The notes under the pieces were generated by a model. The model had not been told where the DNA came from, did no database searches, and saw nothing but the letters and a program-made list of their open reading frames with translations. From Batillaria attramentaria (taxonomy: Eukaryota; Mollusca; Gastropoda; Batillariidae), in assembly GCA_018292915.2 (NCBI GenBank), contig JACVVK020000038.1:2021501-2085500 (forward strand): a stretch of 64,000 nt of DNA. Direction: 5' to 3'. Shown here piece by piece: positions 51,460 to 61,467 of the stretch. Each line of letters starts with the position of its first letter. Position 1 is the stretch's first letter. The position numbers were made by a program, and so were the translations under genes.

Positions 51460-52820
51460 ACGTTCTTTTACTTTTGACATGAACCTGAGTACAAGCACAT
51501 GTGCAAAGCTAAATGCTATCAAATACTAGTCACTGCGTACGTCGATGCTTACACGGTGACGTGTGGTTTAACTGATTAAACTGCGCATGCAAAGATGATG
51601 GTGAGGATGATTTCGATGTCGACTAAACAAAAGATTGAAAGGACGCGTGCACTTGCGCTGACCAGACTAAAATTTAACGTCTTACGGTCACAGAATGATC
51701 TTCAAGAAATGGCCGAGTACCTGTAATTTGCATTGAAGTGTTACTAACAGATCTCGATCGTTTTGTACATGAACGGTTCACTTCTGTGTTTTGTGTATGT
51801 ACTCCCCCCTTTCACAACTGGATTTTTGTAAGGCGCTTAGACCGTATAAAAGGATAATTATGTGCCTTACAAGCGTAAGGACACAAATTGACCGTGAGGT
51901 CATGTTTGGTGTTTATTTGAGGTACCCTGTTTGGTAAATGTGCTAGTCAGCAGTCATAAAAAAAGCGTGATTTTCGTGACTTTTGTGTTATGTAGGTCAA
52001 GGTGGATGCCGCCAGGCGGTCACAAAATGAGGCAAGCTGCCAGTGAAGCTGGGACTTTTTGCACAGAGGTCGGACACAAATCAGTGAGGCAGTGATTTGT
52101 GTGAACTGCCTCTGTGGCATAAACAGAAAGTCGACGTGCTTTAGTAATGCATACCATTGTCGTTTTGTTTTTGATTTAAGTTACTGATGACCATGACCAA
52201 TGAGAACATATATACATCCTGCATACCCATACTTAAAAAATGAGAAATAAAAAAAAGAAGAAAGTAGACGTGCGTTACTGCAGTCAGGCCTGAGCGGAAA
52301 GGAGAGATTCAATTTTTTTTAACCCCTGGCCAGGTGCGTGCGTTTGGATGGTCTGTTCATGGTTGTAACTGTTTCTAGACTGAAGCATTTTTATGGGTGA
52401 CTATGATGCCTGAGGCAAATAGGGAATATATACAGGCATTTTGAGGCCCTGTGTATTTGTGTCCTTCGCCCACAAGTACTCGTTGTGGGTGATTTGAACT
52501 GAACTCATTGTCCACGTTGACCTAGCCTACAGACTTCGCTTTTGTGAAGGTTGTCACGGAAGACAAAGGAACAACTGTACAGGCAAACGTGGGGTCTTAC
52601 GTCTTTTCCCCAGAAAACAGCACACTATCCGCGTCTTGTGAGTGCACCCAACTGTGAAACACCCAATGTATTGTATTAAGTGCTTCACCGATGTTTCTGA
52701 TCGCTCAGTTTCCCTGATAACTTCCGCTGTGAAAAAGGAAATAAAGCGAGTGGTTTCTCTTCAAACATCCCGCGTTGGGGCTTATTTTTTTTTTTTTTTC
52801 GTACTTTTAGGTCCCCCCAA
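51460..52820. other. 3' flank of the TLR gene, non-genic
   Basis: Probably contains the TLR 3' UTR; AATAAA-like sequence at about 52245. A hairpin CACAAATCA..TGATTTGTG lies near 52076-52104. A SINE-tail-like TTGTAAGGCGCTTAGACCGT occurs at 51826. No further gene. Confidence 0.4.
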
Positions 52821-52823
52821 AAA

Positions 52824-53164
52824 TGTTGTTTCTGGTAACCCGACCGACCCTATTTTTCCCCCCGACCCTAAAAATTTTTTTGGCTGCCGGGGAAAAAAAA
52901 TACAAGCACGACCAGTTTCAGTTTTCATGCGCTTGTCGTCAGGGAAGTCGTGCGCCATCGCAGACCCAAGATTAGAACGAAATATGGTAAGATAGTGTGT
53001 TATAATATTAAATACAGTTTCACAGAGCATCATTTCTTATTAATACCCTGTTTCTTTGTTCTTGGATATGTGTGTGTGTGAGGGGGGGGGGGTAAAAAAA
53101 CGAAAAAAAACCCTACCTACTTACCCTTTTTTTTTTTTTTTTAGCCATGTTACCAGAAACAACA
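52824..53164 (+). mobile_element. MITE family N, copy 1 (341 bp)
   Basis: Perfect 16-bp TIRs: TGTTGTTTCTGGTAAC (52824-52839) and GTTACCAGAAACAACA (53149-53164). It shares long blocks with 58151-58538: CGACCGACCCTATT, TTCATGCGCTTGTCGTCAGG GAAGTC, TCTTATTAATACCCTGTTTC and TACTTACCC. It is non-coding, with C, G and T homopolymers inside. Confidence 0.92.
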
Positions 53165-53169
53165 ATATA

Positions 53170-54030
53170 TTTGGGGGGGGCCTTATCACTTGGGCTGGAA
53201 GTTTTAGCCTTTGTTCGTGGTCATGCAAGGCTACCCTCATAACGAAATTCGTCCGCGTAGTGTCCTTGACTTGAAAATGAAACCCTATTGATGGCCGGAA
53301 CCCAGAGTTAGCACTGAATGCACTGAGCGAGTCAGGAAACAGAAACTAGCACGCGCCTCACACTCCAGAAATAATTTCAGTGGTGTTTGTAATTCTTTCT
53401 TTCTTCCATCCATCCCAGTCCTTTCTTTCTTTCCGCTTTTCTCCCCTTTTCGTGTCTTTCGTTCTCAGTCTTTTCTTCTTCTTCTTCTTTTCATTTCAGT
53501 TCAAGCTGCACGTCAAGTTGTTCCTCATTTTGACTGACCGCCTCTCCGGCTTGTTCGGGGAAAGGCAGGGATGGGTGGGTAGGAGGGAGTGGCGTAGAGG
53601 CGGCGGAAAGCAAAGGGAAGTGGCGGAGGGAGTGGGGGAGTGGGGGGTCGGGGTCTTACTGATTTGCCACGTCAGCGCCGTCAGTCAATTTCAAATTGCA
53701 ATACCATCCGATCCGTGATCAAATTTTAATTATGTTTTTGCTTTGTTTGTTTGTTTGTTTATTTCCATCCGGGAAGACGGGGGGGGGGGGGGGACCTGCG
53801 AGTCGGGGTGGGGGAGACGGCCGCCACCGCCGAGCACTGACGGACACGGACGGGGTTACTGAGGGGACGGCGGGGAAAGCCGGGGGGGGGGGGGCCGCGG
53901 CGATGGCGTGAGCCGGAGGGCGATAACTTGATGAGGTGACTCAAGAGAGGTGTGTCTTTCAGCTGTTATTTTTGTGTGTTTACTGACTTCCACGGTTTCA
54001 CATACGACTCAGTAAAAACGACGATTCAGT
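53170..54030. other. Non-genic stretch with G-rich tracts
   Basis: G runs at about 53780-53792 and 53882-53893; a (CTT)n tract near 53473-53490; (TTTG)n near 53740-53760. No gene recognised. Confidence 0.45.
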
Positions 54031-54040
54031 GGCAGTACGA

Positions 54041-54362
54041 ACGTATCGCGAACAGGTTCGCGTCGCCCTGAACAGCCGCAGGCAACGTATCTGGAACAGG
54101 TTCGCGTCGCCCTCAACAGCCGCAGGCAACGTATCGCGAACAGGTTCGCGTCGCCCTCAACAGCCGCAGGCAACGTATCGCGAACGGGTTCGCGTCGCCC
54201 TCAACAGCCGTAGCGAACGTATCGCGAACAGGTTCGCGTCGCCCTCAACAGCCGCAGGCAACGTATCGCGAACGGGTTCGCGTCGCCCTCAACAGCCGTA
54301 GCGAACGTATCGCGAACAGGTTCGCGTCGCCATCAACAGCCGCAGGCAACGTATCGCGAACA
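54041..54362 (+). repeat. 44-bp minisatellite, about 7 copies
   Basis: The unit is ACGTATCGCGAACAGGTTCG then CGTCGCCCTCAACAGCCGCA GGCA, repeating at 54041, 54085, 54129, 54173 and onward. It has AGCGA/GGCAA and CAG/GGG variants, arranged so that a higher-order two-unit pattern appears in the later copies. GCGAAC..GTTCGC is a small palindrome within it. The period is not a multiple of three, so the open frame here is accidental. Confidence 0.93.
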
Positions 54363-54507
54363 CATGGAACAGGTGGGCCGAACCCTGCCGCGCACCTCGG
54401 CTGAGCCCATAAACAAATCTGGGGTTAGGAGGGTAAAAGAATGGTCCCGGAACGAGGCGTCCCGTCAGGGTCACACCTCTGGCTTCCTTCACGAGTAATA
54501 ATTAGTG

Positions 54508-54702
54508 AGATTTAGTAGGATTCCGTACGGAGGACTTCGTTGAGCAGTGTAACCCATTTGCATGTAAATTAGGCACGTTACGGGTGCCATTAGCCAATCG
54601 CAGCGCGTTAGCAGCTCGCGGCCTCTGCCGTGTAAGCCTAATTGACATGTAAATGGGTTAAGCTGCTCAGCGAAGTCCTCTTTACGAAGTCCTACTAAAT
54701 CT
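54508..54702. mobile_element. MITE family L (195 bp, TIRs of about 75 bp)
   Basis: The left arm AGATTTAGTAGGATTCCGTA CGGAGGACTTCGTTGAGCAG pairs with the right arm, whose reverse complement reads AGATTTAGTAGGACTTCGTA AAGAGGACTTCGCTGAGCAG. Pairing continues through TAACCCATTT and CAATTAGGC. The middle has CCAATCGCAGCGCG. It is non-coding. Confidence 0.92.
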
Positions 54703-54777
54703 GCCTATTATTAATAAATAAAGGAGTCACGTTGAAGTCAGTTGAATAACGCTACCCGGCAACAATTTGCGTTGAGT

Positions 54778-54965
54778 TAAGGGAGGCTACTTCTACAAAC
54801 CCATTTTCTGTCAACATTTTTGAGTGTGCTCCCTTGTTTTGTTTCGTTTGTGAAAGTAGCCGAGTTGGTGAGTATCACTTTATGGTGGTTTTTCTCTCAG
54901 TTTCAAAGGCAGTTTGTGTTCGATCCTGATGAGTTAGATCGTGTTTTGTGTCATAGAGGAGCTGC
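54778..54965 (+). repeat. Duplicate of the phosphatase gene's 5' flank
   Basis: Shares TAAGGGAGGCTACTTCT at the start, TGCTCCCTTG, AAAGTAGCC, AGGCAGTTTGTGT and a CCTGATGAGTTAGATCG / CCCGATAAGTTTCGATG pair with 56063-56240. It is not followed by a recognisable first coding exon. Confidence 0.65.
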
Positions 54966-56060
54966 GTACACGCGTGTATCATATTCCGCCTTTACTTGGT
55001 TGAGGGCTTATCATACAGCCTTCGCAAAAAGTTAAGGACCCGCACTTGCAAATATCATTCAAATTTTGTCGTGGTGGCATGCTGGTGTAGTGCTGAACAT
55101 CGCTGAATCGGCGGCTTATGTAGGCAAACAAATGAGCACAGTTCACAACCAGGGATGCATTCTTTGACCTGCATCTCATTTTTGCCGTGCAGAACTGAAC
55201 TTGAAGGCCCAGGTATCGCTCACTGAACACTGAAACTCGGCGGTCTAGTTTCGCCGAAATTGCAGATTTTCAAACGCGCCAAGCATGCTGTGTGACGCGC
55301 ACGTGCCATCCACACAGTGGTCGCCATGTTCACTAAATACTCCTTAACCGTGCTACCGAATTTTACGGGGAAAATCTTATTCGTTTATTCAGTTTTTCTG
55401 ATTTATTGAAACTGTCACCCATTATGTTGACTGGTCCTTAACTTTTTGTGAAGACTGTATTAGACGTTTGTTGTATTGTACAGGAAGATTTTACGCCACC
55501 CGGCTGAAAGTCACGGTCTTTGATGGTGAAAGTGAACTGTCGCGTTGACATGCTGTGAAGTTTCAGTGCACATAATGCCTTATGGTAGTGTTGTGTTTCA
55601 AATTCACAGACACTGATCTCGTACCATTCCATAATCTTTTTGGCCATTCCATAATCTTGGTATTGCTTCAAACTGAAGATGATTTTATTGTGCATGTTGC
55701 AGTGTATCCATCCAAACAAGTGGTCAGTCTTGTGTACAGGTCATGTCTCCATGAGACAGTCGTTATCATATGTCTGTAGTGCCCAGTGTCGCATCTCAGC
55801 ACACTTCTCTTGGCTTTCTCGCAGCAGAGCCCTAGGGCGCGAGGTTTTTCTCCTCCCCCCCCCCCCCCCCCCAAGCAGGCAATACACTTACACTTTTCAG
55901 TTAACATTCATGTACAATTAAAAACAATGAACTTCAGTCTTCCACCCATCCTTCTCACAGCTCATGAACAATGGGGGTGGGTGGGGGGAGACATCCCTGG
56001 CTTGGCTTGACATCACTTGGCACTTTAAAAAAAATAAATAAACAGAGCAAGACGCTCTGA
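54966..56060. other. Non-genic stretch between the two 5' flank copies
   Basis: TTCGCAAAAAGTTAAGGACC (55020) has an inverted partner, GGTCCTTAACTTTTTGTGAA (55433-55452), so 55020-55452 may be a TIR element. A C run lies at 55855-55872. No gene recognised. Confidence 0.45.
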
Positions 56061-56062
56061 GG

Positions 56063-56240
56063 TAAGGGAGGCTACTTCTTACGATTTGTATAAATACTTT
56101 TAGGGTGCGCTCCCTTGGTTCGTGCCAAAGTAGCCATAGTCGCCAAGCGTTGACGAGTAGCAGTAGACTCTCTCGCTCTTAGTTACATTACGAAGGCAGT
56201 TTGTGTGCCGTCCCGATAAGTTTCGATGTAAGCCGAACAT
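56063..56240 (+). promoter_or_regulatory. Probable 5' UTR/promoter region of the phosphatase gene
   Basis: Lies just before the first ATG (56249) and is duplicated at 54778-54965. No TATA box was clearly placed. The call rests on position and on the duplication. Confidence 0.35.
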
Positions 56241-56248
56241 GAAAAGAC

Positions 56249-56673
56249 ATGTTGATGAAATATCTGACAACTGTGAGCGTTTGCTTTGCAAACATTCTGA
56301 TCATTTCCTATGCCGCACCAGCTGAGGAGAATGAAGGTAAGAACACGGCAGGACAGGTAAGAGTCAAACTGCGGAGTTGGGCTGCATGGCTGTACTTATT
56401 GATCAGAGCAAAGATGTACAGATTTGTGTTGACGTCTGAAAACAGCAGCTGACACTCCCAATACAGATCTGTGTTTGTGTGTGTGTGTGGTGTATGTGTG
56501 TTTGTACAACAGCCCTCGACTGGTGGTATAATTTAAATCGTGTTCAAACCTCAAGGCAGTGTTCAAACGAGCTGTATCATCATGACTAATTCAGATCTTC
56601 GCTATAAATAAATTGCTGTAGAGGCGGTTGGCATGCCTTCCCAAATTTTACCAAGGTTTCCGAAAATTTGGTT

Positions 56674-56709
<36 letters not shown>

Positions 56710-59700
56710 GCCTGTGGAAGGTAAATTATGATATGTATAGATCTTTCTGTAGGGTGAAATCCCCCAAAATGGGGTCGCAAATGTCAAAATGGCAAAACAA
56801 AACAAAACATAAAACTGTCTAATAATTCACTAGCAAGCAGAAAATTACCCATCGGTATCTGATGATAACAAATTTGTACTTGAAGACAGTATGTTGAGCT
56901 TTCACAGAATTCCATGAAGATTCGCTGTGATGGCCGGTCTAAATCTAATTGACAGTGTTAAGCTGTTTCTAGAGGAAGACTCCGATTTGGAATGAATAAG
57001 ATTTTTTCCGAAACCAAGATGTAAAACATGTGAACAATAGTCACAAATAATTTGACAACAATTTTTTTTTGTACCTGTAATAGGTATAATATAATGTACA
57101 TTAACATAATGTATGACCAATAATTTTGTGTGTCGCAGTGGTCTGTCACCCACAACACGTACACTTGGCTTATGGAGACACGTTGACTGCGATAGTGATC
57201 GTCTGGGCAACAAAAGCAGCATGCTCTACAGAACTGTATTTTGGGACATCACCATGGCAACTTGACCATCATGCAGCTGGCACCAGCATCACATTCACCG
57301 AGCAGAATTTGTTCGGCCTGCAGAATCTTCATCGCGTCAAAATTCAGGTGAACTTGCAGCAGCAGCAGAATGATGTTTTGCTAGTCTGAAAAAAACAACA
57401 ACAAAAAACAGTTGGTTTATTGTCAACCCCATCTTTTTTCTGAAAAACAAACAAACAAACAAAACTTGTTGCATTGAAAGGGCGTCAGGGGCGCCGGAAG
57501 ATGTTGGGGGGAGGGGGGACAGAATCTCCGAGGGGGGAAACGCCAGTGAAAGGAAGGACGTTGCCCGGAGAAAGTGAAAGGGGGGGGGGGGGGGGGCGTC
57601 GGCGGCGTTCAGATGCTGCACAGACAAAAACCTTTCCGAACCAGTGAGCCAGTGAAAGGAAGGACGTTACCCAAAGATAATGAAAAGCGGAGGGGGTGGG
57701 GGGGGGTGTTCAGATGCTGCGCAGACAAAAAACCTTTACGAACCAGGGAGCCACTGAAAGGTAGGCCGTTGCCCAAAGAAAGTGAAAAGCTGCCCCCCCT
57801 GGTTCCGGCGCCCCTGGGCGTGTAGAGACGTTTGCTTTCTGCCTTTGTCTATTGGGATTCACTTACTGACGCGTAGTTGGTATAATTCGCCTGTTAGGGG
57901 GTGCAAATGTTTACCAGTCAATTTCGTCAATATTTTGCATAAAGTCGTAGAACAAAGTCAGCGGCCACGTGATTTCGCCTCACCAGACCCTGGAGTACAT
58001 TTGCACCCACTCCCACATTGCGTGGATACGGTCGACCCTGTTAGTGGATGACTGTTTATGCCGAAATATTGACGGAATTGACTGGTATACATTTGCACCC
58101 CCTAACGGGCGAACTATACCAACTGAGCCTTAGGCCAAACAAAAAAAATATTGTTGTTTCTGGTAACCCAACCGACCCTATTCCCCCCCCCCCCCCCCAA
58201 CCCCCCGACCCTAAAATTTTTTTTGGCTGCTGGAAAAAAAAAAGAAGAAAAATACAAACACGACCAGTTTCGGTTTTCATGCGCCTGTCGTCAGGGAAGT
58301 CATGCGCCATCGCGGACCCAAGATTAGAACGATGACTCAAGTTTACCAAGGGACGTCACTCACAGCACTCAGCCATAATGGCCACGTGCGGTTAAATACA
58401 GTTTCACAGAGCATCATTTCTTATTAATACCCTGTTTTTTTTGTTCTTGGGTGTGTGTGGGGGGGGGGGGTGTAAAAAAAAAAAAAAAACTGCCTACCTA
58501 CCTACCCTATTTTTTTTTTTAGCCATGTTACCAGAAACTTTTTTTTTTTTTTTTGCCTTCCTGACGTGTATTTGTGTTGTCGTTCATTCAGGGGCTGGTA
58601 CCATCCACAACATACTATTACCGACCTGTCAGCAATGACATTGGCAGAGGACCTTTCTACTTCAAAACACCGCCAGCAGGCAATGTAAGCATGACATTTT
58701 TGTTGTTTGTTGTTTGTTCGTTTTTGTTGTGTTTGTGGTTTGTTTCTTGTTGTTTTTAACTTGGGGGGGGGGGGGGTCACCACAGACGTAAAGAGATAGA
58801 CGCACCGCCGCACGCTGCCACCGCTGCTTGCGAGTGTCGCTATCGCGGCCATCTTACTAATACCAGAACTCAGGACGCCTCGTTCGAAATACAAAGTTCT
58901 TTAGAAAGACGTCATCAGAAATGTGACGTAAGATAAAGCGGACCAATACTATGCGCGCTATGTAAACAGCTGATAGCGTCTGGCCAATGCTATGCACGCT
59001 ATGTAAACAGCTGGCACTTCCAGGTACTAGCAACATGGCGCGCGGCGGCGTCACTTTTCCGGCACCGCGGTGCGTCTATCTCTATACGTCTGTGGGGGGC
59101 ACATACATGCACCCTGACAAGGAGGCTCTCAGAATTCAGCCACTCCATTTAAAAGAAAAGAAAATTGTCACACACTACACAAAAGCTAATTTCTTAATTT
59201 TCTTTTTTTTAAATTGTAAAATAAAAATATAGAATAGGTATTGGGTGGCGCTGCGCCACGGTGACGCGCTTCCCCCAGGGGAAGCAGCCCAAATTTCCCA
59301 AAAGGGATAATAAAGTAGTAAAAAAAAAAAAAATTTAATAAAAAAAATTTCATGTTGTTTGACTCAAGCTTGACAAATGTGGACAAAATCATTTTGTAAT
59401 TTATTTAAACACACAAAAACGGACGTGTATGCATGCACACACTTTTTGCCGTAGTCTCATCGCTGTTTGCGTGTGTTTTGTGCAGAACTGGTCGCCCCAT
59501 TTTCTGGTGTATGGGGACCTTGGTGTACAGTCTGAGTCTTTCCCCTCCCTGGCTGAAGAGGCTTTAAAGGGAGAGTACACAGCTGTTTTACACGTTGGTG
59601 ACTTTGCTTACAACCTAAAGGATGACAATGGGCAGGTGAGGTTTGGTCCACATAAAGCGCTCATACTTATAACCCTCCGAAAATTTGCACTGGTGAACGA

Positions 59701-59828
59701 ACGAACAAACACTCACACTTTATTTTCTTTGGAAAAGATTTGATTTCAATCTGCCGTTGTTATTAAAAGAAAGAACTGCTGGAAAAGAAAAAAAAATGTA
59801 ACACTAACAGATACAAGAAAAGCAGATG

Positions 59829-59864
<36 letters not shown>

Positions 59865-59943
59865 CAAACTCTGTTTGAAAAAAAAAATTATTGTCATTAT
59901 CAATCTCTCTCTCTCTCTCTCTCTCACGCGCGCACACACACAC

Positions 59944-59974
<31 letters not shown>

Positions 59975-61385
59975 GAAGTTGCTGAAGTTATTTTGGAATT
60001 TTGTAAAGTAACTCCCGACTGTGATAATCATGGATGCAGTTGGCTTACCGTTACATGGTGTTCTGATGTGGACAGGTTGGAGACAAGTTCATGCAATTTA
60101 TTGAGCCTGTGGCCAGTTTCCTGCCCTACATGACCTGTCCTGGTAACCACGGTAAACCAACTTCATTTTTTTTATGTACTTAGTTCAAAATGCCATGACC
60201 TTCTGGTAAATCAATCTAATGTGCTCAGGAGAATCTCACACACATTCACTCACACATAGACAGACCTTAAGATCTTCCACCTTTTAGTGAATTTCCTCAC
60301 TTGGCTAAGAAATCCCCGCTCTCTCCCTGCCCCCCAACCCCCCAAGCCCCCCCTCCCCCCAACATGCGTTTCTTCATCGGAAGCACTTAAAATCATGCTG
60401 TAACGCACCAGATTGTGAAGATTTTAGTCTCATTCTAAAAATTGTCCTCCAAAAAAGAGTGTTTGCCTCTGAAGCACTTAAAATCATGCTGTAACGCACC
60501 AGATTGTGAAGATTTTAGTCTCATTCTAAAAATTGTCCTCCAAAAAAGAGTGTTTGCCTCTGAAGCACTTAAAATCATGCTGTAACGCACCAGATTGTGA
60601 AGATTTTAGTCTCATTCTAAAAATTGTCCTCCAAAAAAGAGTGTTTGTCTCTGAAGCACTTAAAATCATGCTGTAACGCACCAGATTGTGAAGATTTTAG
60701 TCTCATTCTAAAAATTGTCCTCCAAAAAAGAGTGTTTGCCTCTGAAGCACTTAAAATCATGCTGTAACGCACCAGATTGTGAAGATTTTAGTCTCATTCT
60801 AAAAATTGTCCTCCAAAAAAGAGTGTTTGCCTCTGAAGCACTTAAAATCATGCTGTAACGCACCAGATTGTGAAGATTTTAGTCTCATTCTAAAAATTGT
60901 CCTCCAAAAAAGAGTGTTTGCCTCTGAAGCACTTAAAATCCTGCCAGAATGCACCAAATAGTAGTTGTACTTGCTTGTATGGTGCTTATTGCATTTTCAT
61001 TTTCATCTGAGTAGATTGGAGAGGGAAATTTCATTTTTTTTTTAAATTATTCTTTTTATTTATTTTACTTTTCCCTTGTGAACAGAGATAGACAGCGATT
61101 CGTTCGCCCACTATCGGCACCGTTTTTCCATGCCGGGCGCGGAGTGGCCGATGCCGGTCGACAGCTTATGGTACAGCTTCAACGTGGGGCCTGTCCACTT
61201 CATCAGGTGAGTGAACGGTAACGTCTTTTCCCATGGCCAGTAAAGGTTGTCCGGTAAAAGAAATTGACACCCCAAAAAGCCTGTAGGAACAAACTTATGC
61301 CATTGGAATACATAGTAAAACAGATTTCACTTGAAACAAGAAAACGTCCTTGTACATGTATAAGCATGTGTATGTGTGCATGCGT

Positions 61386-61467
<82 letters not shown>

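Noticed and set aside
53380..54492. Frames over the G-rich stretch and the 44-bp minisatellite
   Set aside because: The unit is not a multiple of three and the frames change at each unit; there is no domain sign.
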